Source: Jaapia argillacea MUCL 33604
Lineage: Eukaryota > Basidiomycota > Agaricomycetes > Jaapiales > Jaapiaceae
Assembly (NCBI GenBank): GCA_000697665.1
Contig: KL197714.1
Location: 342,209 to 406,208 of the forward strand
Direction: 5' to 3'
DNA length: 64,000 nucleotides
A program made the position numbers and the translations under genes. Positions within the stretch are counted from its first letter, which is position 1. Each line of letters starts with the position of its first letter. The notes beneath the pieces were generated by a model. The model was not told the DNA's origin. It did no database searches and saw nothing but the letters and a program-made list of their open reading frames with translations. Below, in pieces: positions 1-11,246 of this stretch.

Positions 1-75
1 GTTTCTCTCCCAAAACAGAAATTAACCGCCCTCTCTTAGGGAGCACAGCTGAGCTGACTAACGCTTAGCTAAAAA

Positions 76-91
76 TCACGTGTGCACGTGA
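76..91. promoter_or_regulatory. twin CACGTG E-box near-palindrome
   Basis: Two CACGTG hexamers (77-82 and 85-90) lie 2 bp apart. The 16-bp block is a near-perfect palindrome, broken only in the central dinucleotide. CACGTG is the general bHLH binding core. No gene start is visible close by, so the role is unknown and chance is possible. Confidence 0.3.
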
Positions 92-160
92 CATCCTTCC
101 CTTCATATATTAGGATAAGTCTGTCACCGTATCTCTCACCATCTAAAGGCGAGAAAGGAT

Positions 161-1700
161 CTATGATATATATCCCTCAAAATCGCATCCCCAACCAGAA
201 AAGTCACTCGAGGCACTCACCACAACATCACACCCACCCTTTTCAGGTGTATCACCACTGCGCCATCTCTTCCTCACCTCACCCCCGCGTCGTTCGACGC
301 GACACACTCCGCCATCGGCTTTACATCGTTCACAGGACTCCGACTCCGATTCCGCGTAGGTGCATTTCATCTGGGGGGAGGGGGATCGTCAGGTCAGGGG
401 GGGAGGAAGGGAAGAGGCTCGAGTGGTGAGTACGGTACCTTCATCTTTTTGCAAAGTGTACACGGACGTGTAACAATTTGGGATGCCTATAATCATTCAA
501 CGTTGGGGGTTGAAGAGGGATGTAGGAAAGTGAACAAGGAACTTGCATCGGGAGATTGAGCTCGAACTTTCTTAGGTCAGCCTCTGCGGCGTTGTTCGAT
601 TATACATACCTTCCCGCGTCTTTCGCATTGTTGACAAGTGGGGTCTCCATCTTGTTGGTTGTTTTGGACGGGGTAGACGCATTTCATCTGGTGATAGGGG
701 GAGGAGGGAAGATGAGAATCAAGGAGGATCGGAAGGGAGGGTTGAGACCTTTAGTTTTTTACAGGGTGTACACGCTCCTTGTCTTAATCAACGGTCAGGT
801 GGGAAGAGATCGAGAGGAGAGTTCGGACGAACGATGGGATTGGAGGTGCCTCGTCATCTGTGGATAGAATGGGTGCTTCTTGCATCGGCGCTAGGTCACC
901 AGTGGGAGGATGTTGGGGGACGTAAGGAACGATGGTCATGATGATGTTGGACATTGGAATCGGTGTGCTGCGATTAGTGGGGATCAAGGTCAAGGCTAGA
1001 ATCGATGATGTGGTTTGGTAGTTACTTAAGGCGGGGATGGGCGTCAAAGTTGCCGTGCCCTCGTGTGTCGGAACTCAGATATATCCGTGGGTTCTAGCTT
1101 CTTGAGTTCTCCAGCATCAACACATCTTTTGCCAAAAAAGGTACTCCATAAAGTTGGAGAATGGGACATATGATGGATCAACACAGCCAAGTTTATAGCC
1201 AACGAACCCTAGATCCCTAGAACTGTAAAGATGGCTCACGGTCCCTACATCTTGGAGAACCTCCAAGATTTATCCTTGAATTGGTTGCGGGGTAAGTTTA
1301 AAAGGTCTTCGATGTGCAAGTAGTGAATGAGAGCAAACATACCTCCAGGAGGAGTTCTCCGATGGTACGCAACTTTGGCTCGCCGGGGTTTTTGAATTGT
1401 TTGGTGACGGAGCATTCGTGACTACCCTTGAGGGTGCATTCTTTACAGGGGTCGGTTGGGTGTGGGTACTCGCATTTGACCTGCATATATCGTCGATGTG
1501 AGGACGGTGTGATGAGCGCTAGAACGAGGGGAGTAAGTACCTTGAATCTCGTGCAACGTTGACACGCGCTACGATTGACAATCAGATGGGGATCGGTTGG
1601 GAGGGAGTAGAGTGGGGAACGGTATTTACAATCTACAACACCGGTAGTTCCAATCCTCTTGCTCCGATGGTGAAAGTGAGTTGAATCGGCAAGAAGGCTT
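161..1700 (-). pseudogene. relic gene with three Zn2Cys6-like modules (copy A)
   Basis: Three cysteine modules follow one another on the minus strand. Each is split by an intron just after the first CxxC-x4-K stretch. Module 1 has SACQRCTRFK (exon ending at 1541) then VKC...PCKECTLKGSHEC (exon 1480-1343). Module 2 has ACTPCKKLK (ending 749) then MKCVYP...CQQCERRGKVC (from 687). Module 3 has PCTLCKKMK (ending 439) then MKCTY...CERCKADGGVC (from 370). This CxxC-x6-C...CxxC...C spacing is that of fungal Zn(2)-C6 DNA-binding domains, which normally occur once, near the N-terminus. An in-frame TGA at 579-577 stands where copy B has CGA (Arg), so this copy looks inactivated unless module 3 is a separate gene. 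The 5' limit is uncertain. Confidence 0.5.
541..1490. repeat. duplicated segment, partner of 11459-12396
   Basis: This stretch aligns nearly end to end with 11459-12396 in the same orientation, with scattered substitutions and small indels. It covers modules 1 and 2 of the zinc-module gene and the exons between. The partner ends abruptly at about 12396, next to the HIS5 promoter. Confidence 0.75.
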
Positions 1701-2183
1701 GTGAGTGAGAGTGGAAGACATCGTTCGATCGAGTGGTTGATTGTGTGATATAAGTGATATTTGAGGCTCCGGGGGGCCTCAGGAGAGTTGAGCTTGCCTG
1801 GTCGGGTAGGGCGCCTACATACACCCACCGTTCAAGGAGAGTTCAACATCAGCAACCCTCTATGTTCCAAGCGATGCCTTGTGACACAGGAGAGGCGACA
1901 CTGTTACTTCGCAGTTTGTATCTGAAATGGTTCCAAAGAAATGATCGCATGTTCGAGAGGAGAGGGTCCATTCCACGGTTCCACCAGCGAGGAGGAGAAC
2001 GACTCAGAGTTTGATTACATAACGTTGACTTGTGGTAAAGGACTCAAGGCTGTTTGACAGACGTGTGTCGCCACCTTCGACGTATCAGAAAGCGATCCTG
2101 GAAGAACCATTCTCGGATAGAATTCCAAGTTGAGGCCACCCCGGCGGTAGGACAGCGTATCAGGAAGAAATACGGGATGGCGG

Positions 2184-2224
2184 CATCAGGAAAATGTGAA
2201 AACTATACACAAACCCTGCTAAAA
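2184..2224 (+). repeat. left terminal inverted repeat of P1
   Basis: It begins CATCAG and contains the ATAC..AACCCTGCTA stretch that recurs, reverse-complemented, at 8512-8551. The match is imperfect, but the terminal hexamer and the inner block are shared. Confidence 0.55.
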
Positions 2225-2406
2225 TCAGAGTTCTTCATAGGCCTAAATTTATGGCCCTTTCTCAATAGCTTTGATAGACTGACATAGGCTCAATAGGCCT
2301 TCTTGTGGGAGCTATAAGGCATGTTATAAAAGAGAGGTCCATTTTATAAAACTACAGAAACTACCCTACTACACTGGCCATATACAAAGGGTTAAAATTC
2401 AAACAA

Positions 2407-5400
2407 TCAAATAATCATCTGAGAGCACTGGAGAAGGAAGAATGTGAACAGATCAAGCCATACATTCAAGTAAAATCCAGGGGCATCATCAAGAATGGTG
2501 TCTGAATGCCATGTTTTGTTCACCAAGGTACCAAATTTTGGAAGAAGGTGGCAGCTACGTATAATTTGACTGAGTGAGACCACCTCAATGTTCTGCCTGT
2601 GATTCTGAGTCGACCTTGAAACTGAATACATCCCAAGGACTGGATGAAAGGATTGGAAAGGCGTGAACCACTCAATATATGCAAGATACTGAGGATGGTC
2701 AGCTATGGAAAGCTGGTGTGGGAGTGCAAAGATAACTTTCACTTGTGCAACACGGAGACCTTTGAGAAAATAAGCACTATTTTGACAGTAGTAAAATGGA
2801 ATAGAGATTATCATACCTTGAAGTGGAGACAATTCATTGTGCTGATCCTTGGTCAGAACTAAGGCAGTATCAAAATGTGCAGGAGCCTTTTTTCAATCTG
2901 TATGCTCTGAGGTTGCTGGGGTTGCACGGATTCAATCATGTTGTCTTTCTCCATGGAGGATAGGAATGTGAGGCAGTTGGATCCAGACTTGATCATAAAT
3001 ATCAAACCGATCAACATCTGATGGAAGAATAACTGGACCAGTCAATGATGAAGGTTGAGAGTCAAGCAGATAGTTGGTGAGTGCTGGTAAAAATTGATCT
3101 GCACCATAGTCATTGATAATCTTCTCCATGTGTGTGTTTGGATGAGATGGGCACTTTGCAAGAGAAAGTGTCCGCCTTTTGAGCCAGGTACTTGTTGAAT
3201 GCTCCTCATCTATCACTTCTTGATCATCTTCTGAATCATCATCTCTGACCCTATTATCCACTCTAGACTTTTTTTTAACTTCTCGGGTAACTTTTGCCCA
3301 TTGAAGAAAGGCTGAGAAATAATTGACACTTTCTTGTCTTTGAAGCCATCTTGTCATTTGTACAACATACTGTCGTTTATTAGATGCTCGATATGCTTCT
3401 TTGGCGAAGTCAATGTGTAGTCGCTCTGGAAGCTCAGTATTGTATCCATCTGCAGATCCTCGTGATTTGATTGCATCAATGTAATGCTGCATTGCATGAA
3501 GCTTTGGAAAATTAAAATGCTGACGAATTCCCAATTTAATAAAGATGTCCTTATGTGTGTGAAATTCTTGCAGTGCCGAATCCAGAGCTGCAAGGCTGTC
3601 GGATGTATGGGTTTCAAAAGATGCAAAGTAAATAAAGTCAAGAATAGCTTTTGCAGTCTTAACAACTGCCTCTTGAGCTCCACTACCAAGAACACCCATG
3701 AAAACTTTCTCCATCTCTTTAAATTCAGACCCTGTCCATTGTGAAACAGAAGAGATTCCATGGTCAAAATTACGAAGTCCTGGAAAACTAGTCATACGAC
3801 GAAAGCGCTCATCAATCTCTTCACTTCCAACAACAGCCATACACCATTTGACCAAATGATCCTTAAACATCCCCTTATGAAGTTGATGAAGCAAGTCAGG
3901 AGTAAGGCAGGTAAAAATATCACTATGTGGAAGGTCTACCCAAAATGGTTTTCCAACAGCACGAAGACCTTGCTTTTTGAATTCTGGGACTCGACGCCCT
4001 GTAGCCTTGTGCTCAAGAATCTTGGCAGTCACAGTACAATCACGGTAAGCTAGATCATCTCGAAGCTCTCCACAGTGGTTTGGATCCTCCTTACACTGTG
4101 GACACCAGTTTTCATGGCAGCAGGCAATCAAACATCGTTCAGGATGGTCGGCAATATAGGCTGCAAGAATGGGAAACACTCTTCATACCCAACCATCAGC
4201 ACACACCATCTCTACACCACTTTGCCCAGCCTCAATCAGAGGTTGAAGAAGGGCATGCATACAGTAGTGAAAGAGTCGATACCCAGCTACAGATCGGGCA
4301 TTTTCGGCAATACAATCCAGTTTTGCAACTGGGATGTAGCCAAGGAGAACCATAGCATGTGAGGAAATTTTACGCCGGGTGTCCTTCTCAATATTTCCAA
4401 TAGAAAGATAAACAGGCCAAGCAGACTTATCACCCTTGAACATGGTAAGTTTTGTCTTATCTGAGGCAAGAATGACTGGTGCAACAGTGGCCCCAGAAGG
4501 TAGGATATCCTACAAGATGTATCAGGAATGGAATAAGCCAATGTTACAACAAAAACACCCCAAACTTGCCTGAATTTTCCACCACCAGTCCCCTGTCCAC
4601 ATCTCATCAAATATTCTCACCTTTCCCTCCTGGTCACGGTAAGCTAACTCAGGCATGTAGGAAAGATGATCACGGAACATCGGATTTCCGATGAGCTCAC
4701 GAACACATTCTACAGGATCACGTCTCCACAGTTCAAGCTCTTCAACCATGAGTTCATCATTATCATCAAGTTGATCCCCTGCAACCGACACTACCTGATG
4801 TATCCATGGAGTTGGTTGGGTGGGAATTGCATCTATCTTCTGGAGAAATGAATTGACATTCTTGTATGATGGCTGAGCCTGTTCCGATATCTAGATTCAA
4901 TGAGATACAGTCATTGGGAAGTAGATCAAACAAGCAACCTACAATTGGAAGCTTCAAAAACTTATCAGTCTGAACCTGACCAACAGTCTTGATAAGAAAC
5001 TGAGCTAACTCCCACTCGTCCTCATCCTCAAACTCGCCCCACGGTCCAACACCACTATCCTGCTGCTCCCTCGCAACCCTCTCAAATCCCGTCATTTCCT
5101 CACGAATTGTCACACCTGCAGGCTTTGGAAAGGGAATTGTATACCGAATTCCATAAGGATTATCTCCTTCATCCTCTGCATCCTCCATGTATGCCTTATG
5201 TGGGTGACGAGGCTGAACTGGTGGAGCAGGGGTTGGGTGCAGAGATGGGGGTGTCGGGGGGTGGGGGTCATCTAGGAGGGGTTCAACAGCAGCAGGGGAT
5301 GGAGGCCTTGAAGAACTATCATCCTCCGAATCTGTATCAATCAAGTCAGCAAGATCAATGGTGCTGTACATCCTCATCTTTGAAACCCATTTCTCGTGGC

Positions 5401-5479
5401 AGTCCTTCTTTCTCCTAATGTGCCGAGAGAGACCAGCTTTCGTGCGAATGAGATCCCCACAAAAGCAGCAGCTAGGCAT
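2407..5479 (-). pseudogene. Plavaka-like transposase of P1, with in-frame stops
   Basis: The chosen start gives a C2H2-like finger at residues 3-25 (CCFC...RHIRRKKDC), then an acidic and proline-rich linker. The conserved core follows: an '[11 protein letters not shown]' block (about 4420), CADGWV (4190), RVFPILAAYIADHPERC (4180), the cysteine-rich WCPQC (4100), LTPDLLHQLHKGMFKDHL (3880), ERLHIDFAKEAYR (3420), and RVAQVKVIFALP near the C-terminus. These are features of Plavaka transposases (CMC superfamily) found in basidiomycetes, which catalyse cut-and-paste transposition. Introns lie near 4935-4880 and 4570-4510. In-frame TGAs occur at 4185-4183, 2934-2932 and 2895-2893. The first sits where relatives, as I recall them, have Arg-Arg. 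The gene is probably inactive unless those codons are spliced out or read through. Confidence 0.75.
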
Positions 5480-5875
5480 GATGATGGTGGCAGACAAAGG
5501 TGAATTCCAGTTTGTTGCACTGCAGAGACGTGGATTGTCGTTGAGCACGATAGCGTCGGTTCGTGGAATCAAGGTTAGAGATCAGGTCCACGGTCCACAG
5601 GATCAAAGCATCTGGCGAATTCCTTGTGGCCAGTCATTGCCTGCTGACAGGTTGCTCGTGATTGCCACGACCGACCTTTCCACCTGCGCAGTTCATTATG
5701 ATTCTGGAATCGTCGAGGGCAGACACTGGCCTAGTACACGTGAGGGTTTTTTTCCAAAACATGTCCTGGATCAGATATTTATCAAGTACCTCGACACATT
5801 CTAGTCCTGGAGACGACTTTCAAGATCCGTCCATCAACTGTGCATATAAACAGGCATTCAGACGGATTCCACCCC
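5480..5875. promoter_or_regulatory. divergent promoter region inside P1
   Basis: This non-coding stretch of about 400 bp lies between the transposase and DUF6532 start codons. It must carry both promoters if both genes are transcribed. The equivalent region in P2 (46046-46215) is about 170 bp. I see no shared motif. Confidence 0.45.
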
Positions 5876-8264
5876 ATGCCACAAGCTAAACATCCCAATC
5901 CACCCAATCCTACCCTCGCATCTGAAAGATCCCCTCGCGCTCGTCGTCAAACTGCGAAGCTTGCCCAAGCAGGTCAGTCTCCTTCCGTTTTCCCACATCT
6001 TTAACTTATCCTTCGTGTTGTTCTTAGTGACAGACAAGTATGCGAAGGAACAAGCAACCAAGAACCGGGCGAAGACTGCATCGCTGAGGGCTCGGCAAGC
6101 CAAAGAGGAGGCTGCGGGGTTTGACAACATCTCAGACTCGCTTTGTAAGTGTGTTTGATTCTACACTGTTCTCAACTCATACCCCTCTTAGCACCAGAGT
6201 CAGAGGACGAGGAGCCCCTTGCGAAGGAAACCCAAATGGTACGTTGTTACTATTGTCTCTCCTCTACCCTTCAACTGACTGCCATATTGAAGTTCTCGAT
6301 TCAGACAGTATCCCCAAACCCTGTGCGACCGCGCCTAGTCCATCGCGTCGAACGTCATCCTGGAGTCGAGAACATCCCTCCTGTATCAACTGTTGGTGTC
6401 CTCGTACGTATCTCTACTTCTCACCCTCGCGTCACACCCACATCAACTTGAACACCAGCCAGATGTCTCGAATACGGCCCACAAGCTCGTCCGCCGTGTC
6501 GGTCATATTCCTCAACCACTGCCTGTTACTCTAGTGCCTCACAACGTGAACAACAATACATCTCAGCACCTTAGTCATACTGAAGAAGTCTCCCGCAATA
6601 CTGGTTTCTGTGACTCGCAGGACTAGTAAGTCTGTCCTCTTGAGTTCTTTTCTGAGCAATACTGATTGTATAATCTTTACTGTTGAGCAGCGATGATGAC
6701 GACGAGGGCACAACGGTACCAGCACATCACTCACACCATCATCGGCAGGAGCTGCCGCCTTCATCCCCACCACCTCCATCCCCACAATGTTCCTCCGTAC
6801 CGCCGCCTCGTGAGTGGACGGGAGCACAGATGCAGTAAGGAACCATGATACTTTATTTGCATCATGTTGCTGATTTTGTAACTGTTGCAGTCATGGCAAC
6901 GAGATTGGAGAGCCACTCCCGACCACCCATCACTCCCACCACAATCGACAACACCATCCACACCACCCATCTTCACCCTCTACACCTCTTCGACACTCTC
7001 GCCCGCGTTCCTCAGGACCATCGTCATCCCGCATTGTCAAGCGACGGAAGGTCGATGCCGGTGGCACCTGCAACCGCGTTCGAATGCACGACTACGAGCG
7101 CCTTGTACAGGCTGTTCTCAAGATTGCCACAAGCATCTATCGGTGTTGTGTATGCACCGAGAACCCATATCCCAACGACAAGGAGCAATTGCAGTGGGCT
7201 GGTGAGGCATGGGCAAGAGCATGTCAAGATAAGGGTATTGACATCGAGATGGACGAGGAGCATTCGAAACTGGTTTGTCTTCCTTGTTGACAATTGACTT
7301 CATTCACTGACTCCTTCCATTGCAGATCACAGCTCGAGCCTCACAGGTTCGTGGTGAACTCAAGACGGCAGCTCGGCTGCTTGTCGAATCTCACTACGGG
7401 CTGAGTGCGGGCCCACAGAAGGCGACCATCAACTGCAACCGGCGTCTCGTTAACGACCTCAAGAAAGGTCTTGCGTATGCGTTTGAGGTAAGACCTCCCA
7501 AATATCCGCACCCGGCTTTACTGACATCGGAGTCCCTCTCAAGGACCCATTCGCACGTTCTGGAATGTATGAACATCCAATTATTCAACAACTCATCAAT
7601 ACCATGTGGTTTCGTGATCCCCACGACGAAGGTATTGTGTATAAACGGTACTTCAAATGACGTATCCCCCTCGTTACCATCGCTCTTATCCTCACCGCCG
7701 TACGTCATTCAACTCCAATCTACACGACTAAATCTAATGTATGATAGGTTGAGTGTGCCCTCGATGAGTGGGGAAGTGGCTCGCACGTTGTCGTGCCATT
7801 CTCCAAGAGGGCATACTGTGAGAAGTACCAGGAAATTATTGACGCAATCGAAGACTTCGAACACAAGACCCATCAATTCAATATCATGCCACGGATATGT
7901 AAGAACCTCATCATCAATGCTTGGTACAAGGTTTTCTCGTCCCTTAGTTGTTCGATACTGACCCCTTTGCTTTGACAGCGCAAATGCAAGCGCCCCGCAA
8001 GACAAGACAGCTGCATCACTACCAGACGACTCCGACATTGCACGAGCCATCCAACGGTGGCGTGACCCTCGCGGATTCGGTGACGTTGATGATATGAGAG
8101 AAGACGGTAATCACGACATCTATGATGACAACAATCAGACCTCGCCCATGGCTCGCATCGAGGCTGAACATGAAGATATTGATATGGGGGAGGAGGGTGG
8201 CCATGAAGATGGTGCAGTTATGGCCACACATCCAGCCGCCACTGTTATGGATGATGATGACTGA
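5876..8264 (+). CDS. DUF6532 protein, putative accessory gene of P1
   Basis: The ATG at 5876 opens a multi-exon gene (exon 1 5876-5972, exon 2 6028-6144, then further exons). The N-terminal half is basic, proline- and histidine-rich and probably disordered. The C-terminal half, from about 7080, reads YERLVQAVLKIATSIYR, then PYPNDKEQLQWA, ITARASQVRGELKTAARLLV, DPFARSGMYEHPIIQQLI, and VECALDEWGSGSHVVVPFS. This pattern fits the DUF6532 domain of basidiomycete proteins, whose function is unknown to me. An acidic tail follows (ending 8262-8264). One in-frame TGA (7658-7660) lies between YFK and RIPLVTIALILTA, with the frame preserved on both sides. It may be a CGA decayed to TGA. The position inside the transposon ends, head to head with the transposase, suggests an element-borne function. 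Confidence 0.65.
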
Positions 8265-8511
8265 TCTTGTGAGTCCGTGTACCTGCCGTGTATGAATGCC
8301 TGGTATCGGTATGGCTTCCAGCGCTATCATCCTTCGGACTGGTGTGTACGATGCTTGTACCTCGCTGTTTTGTGTATGAGTACTCGTACGACTGTCTGTA
8401 CCATCATTTGTAACTTATTTGTATTTAAGTACAAAATCTTCAATGAGTGATTGATTGTCTTGTTCTCCTCTCGCTCGAGTGATCCTTGGGTGATGTTTGA
8501 CCAAAGCCATC

Positions 8512-8551
8512 CCTGCTAGGGTTAGTATTTCTTTGGTACTATCAGCTGATG
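8512..8551 (-). repeat. right terminal inverted repeat of P1
   Basis: Read on the minus strand it starts CATCAG and goes on to the AATACTAACCCTAGCA stretch matching the left end at 2184-2224. Confidence 0.55.
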
Positions 8552-9187
8552 TTGCTACGATAGCCAGATAGCTCGCGACTCTAGGGGCGTATGCTGGCCT
8601 TTGCTGGGCTACGGACCTATTTTACTACAATACTACAATTCCTCTGGGAGTATATACTTCCTATGTCATGCTATCAACCTACGGTACCCCGGAACTAGGG
8701 ATCTATGATACACCACATCAAGGCAGCTTCAACTATCCAAACCCACAAAGGAGGGGTTTGCCACTGGCTCTATTGTCCCTCTCCACCCCCTATTGTTCTC
8801 GGTACCCATCCCCCATTTTCCAGATGGGTGTCCACGGCGCAAATGCTTTGGGAGGAAGGATATCATCAGCCTTGACATCTCCAAGGCGATAGAAACGGGG
8901 CTTTTCGATACACCGACTCCAAGAATTCAATCCAGTTGATTGGAGAGGCATGAAGGTCATGGTTGATATTCAAACTCTGCTCCCTGCATCCACTCCTTGA
9001 TATTCAGTGCCAGTGCACTCTGTTTCGCATTTCACGCGTCCACTGTATCATTCTGACGAGTATGAGCCTCCTCTTAATCTTTACTATCGGCGTACAGAGG
9101 GAGTAAGACCATATCTGCCCAAATTACTCAACGATTCGTCCAATCCGAAGGATATGTTGACATGTTTCTTTGCGCCAACCTCTTACA
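8552..9187. other. gene-poor spacer
   Basis: There are only short unsupported open frames and no recognisable domain, RNA gene or strong repeat. It may be decayed sequence between P1 and the inverted-repeat structure that follows. Confidence 0.5.
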
Positions 9188-9508
9188 GCCGTTTGCAGAA
9201 CTCAAGGCGCGGCGCGGAAATTCCAAATTTCGCTGGAATTTTGTCATTATCTTACGCAGCCTGTATCTCACTCAACACATACACTGCGCTTCTGAAAATA
9301 TGACCATTCGAATGGCGTTGTGAACATGGAGGGCATCGTCGCTTTCAAATGTGAAAACACACGCTTTTTCGGGTTGCCAGAAATCCGACCCCTCCACCAG
9401 CAAACAGAGAATCTCTTGACCGCACCTCAACGCAGCAGTCTCAAATTAGATAGCGAGAACGGCCTGGTCAATCCGCAGGGCCTCATAATTTTTTTGTGTT
9501 CGAAGGTG
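9188..9508 (+). repeat. left arm of large inverted repeat
   Basis: This arm matches 9853-10103 in inverted orientation, from GCCGTTTGCAG to the run of T near 9490. It carries about 70 extra bases (about 9287-9358) missing from the other arm. Together the arms could form a long hairpin with a loop of about 345 nt. Confidence 0.75.
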
Positions 9509-9639
9509 GATTCTTTGTTGTTGACATCTATCGTACTTCCGGAAAGTGTTGCCTGTGCTCTTCTATCAACCACGTCATCATTTTCAACGCATCTGTAGTC
9601 TACAAAATACCTCATAGAAGGAACCCCGCTCCCCACCCG

Positions 9640-9850
9640 ACAAGCTTATCATTGTGATCTCAAGGGACAGCTCATTCACCAGGTGTACCCTCTCGGGATG
9701 TCTAGCACACAGGCAGCCATATCACTTGGCATACCTGTCCGACTTGCCCAGTGTGTCTTGAAGATGTGGAGGGAAATTGGGGAGGTATGTAAGGCCAGGA
9801 TCCGAGTGGGGCAGGCACCCTTGATGGCCCCTGATACTGTCCGAGTATGT
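9640..9850 (+). pseudogene. helix-turn-helix transposase-like fragment
   Basis: The frame reads QLIHQVYPLGMSSTQAAISL, GIPVRLAQCVLKMWREIG, then CKARIRVGQ. This has the look of the N-terminal homeodomain-like helix-turn-helix of Tc1/mariner-type or related fungal transposases (..M....IA..L.....V..VL..W...G). No catalytic region follows in frame. It sits in the loop of the inverted repeat 9188-10103. Nothing else about it is recognisable, so family assignment is tentative. Confidence 0.35.
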
Positions 9851-9852
9851 GC

Positions 9853-10103
9853 TCAACCTTTGAATTCAAAAAAATAATGAGGCCCTGCGGATTGACCAGG
9901 CCATTCTCGTTAACTAATTTTCAGACCGCTGTGTTGAGTTGTGGTCAAGATATTCTCTGTTTGCTGGTGGAGGGGTTGGATTTCTGACAACCCGAAAAAG
10001 CGTGTTTTTTATGTGTTGAGTGAGATACAGGCTGCGTAAGATATCGACAAAATTCCAGCGAAATTTGGAATTTCCGCGCTGCGCCTTGAGTTCTGCAAAC
10101 GGC
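9853..10103 (-). repeat. right arm of large inverted repeat
   Basis: Reverse complement of 9188-9508 apart from about 70 bp and scattered changes. A short open frame on the minus strand (10162-9914) spans it but has no recognisable domain. Confidence 0.75.
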
Positions 10104-10440
10104 TCTTCGACTGGCGCATTTTTCCTGCTACAACTCATCCGATGGTCTTTTCGATCTACCATGATGCAATAGATCCATCCAATCGCTCGTCATCGATTCA
10201 ATTTCATCTCGGACCTTAGACAATAGATGCGTTACCAGTAAATGATCAACTTGGATCCTCCACCACATCAAGATGAAAACCGAGGACTATCACAATGGTC
10301 AAGACAAGTTCTCCTTCCCAATTTCGGTGTCAGCATCACTTTTCTCCAGCACCCGAGGGTTTTGTCTCGTCCTCACGCACTCAGCGGCTTTTTACTGACC
10401 GGCAGATTGGCATCTCCTGCACGGACCTGTGTGGTTTAGG

Positions 10441-10710
10441 GACACACTTGACCTGCATGACGGGAACGAACGACGAAAAGGGGGATCAGTATGTTTTCAG
10501 GAGGCAGCGATGTGAGATGATTGGAGAGACTACCTTGAGCCTCTTACAACGATTGCATGCCCCTGGGTTTGTAGAAGATACTCATCATCAGTTGGATGCT
10601 GACCCCTCGAGGAGCAATCGAAGGGACACCCACCGTCGCCGCTTCAGATCCTGACTCACCCACCTTCATGCGAGCTGTCACCCGAACTCGAATCACCCTC
10701 CTCGAGGAGT
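10441..10710. repeat. module repeat, partner of 11153-11460
   Basis: Intron, CKxLK exon and following serine-rich region align with 11153-11460. Module 4 therefore arose by tandem duplication of module 3 (or the reverse). Confidence 0.65.
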
Positions 10711-11228
10711 GGGTTACATATACTCGAAGGCATAGTCAAATGAGCCGAGGTTGAACACGGTGAGGTGAGGTGATTTGAAGGAGATTTCTGACACAAACAG
10801 CTGTCGATTCTCTGAAATATTGCGGCAGAAATGCATACTCCTGGCGGCTATGCTCAGGACTAGCCAGTGATGTGAAATCTCAGTGCTCGTCACGAAGTTC
10901 ATCGAGGGATGAGTGGGAAGATAAAACTTGCAAAGACCCGTGAGACTCCCTTCCCTCTGCTCCTTAGTTTTCCTCATCGCATCAACTCCCGCCCAGTCAA
11001 GATAACATATCAAAATTTTCACAACTGCGACTCGAGCCACATTCTAATCCCCAACCTCAGTATTGGCATGACGTCAACGCCTCCTCCGTCCCTGAATCAC
11101 GCATCCATGTTGATATGCTTCACATCTTGTGCACGGGCCGGTAGGATTTGGGAACACACATCGGATCTGCATGATGGGAATGAACGACGCAAAGGGGAGT
11201 CAGTACGTCTTGCATTTTAGTAGAACTT

Positions 11229-11246
11229 GGGGGGGGGGGGGGGGGG
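11229..11246. repeat. 18-base poly-G tract
   Basis: An uninterrupted run of 18 G on the plus strand. On the coding (minus) strand it is a poly-C tract inside the intron of zinc module 3. It is slippage-prone, so its exact length may be a sequencing artefact. Confidence 0.8.

Larger units (their letters stand above)
2184..8551. mobile_element. Plavaka-type DNA transposon P1 (two divergent genes)
   Basis: The element is bounded by CATCAG at 2184 and CTGATG ending at 8551. The inner 40 bp match in inverted orientation (ATAC..AACCCT.GC on both sides). It holds a transposase (minus, 5479-2407) and a divergently transcribed DUF6532 gene (plus, 5876-8264). Length is 6,368 bp, close to the 6,459 bp of P2, which has the same gene plan. 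No target duplication is obvious. The transposase half is AT-richer and poorer in CpG than the accessory half. Three in-frame TGAs in the transposase and one in the accessory gene suggest an inactive copy. The family call rests on remembered protein motifs. Confidence 0.72.

Noticed and set aside
2893-2934. A short GT-AG intron removing the two TGAs at the transposase C-terminus
   Set aside because: A candidate (GTGCAACC...AAAAAG) exists, but it needs a frame change relative to the upstream conserved frame. The residues it would remove also resemble the family sequence.
2184-8551. Classical CACTA termini
   Set aside because: No CACTA ends were found. The matching ends begin CATCAG, although the transposase belongs to the wider CMC group.
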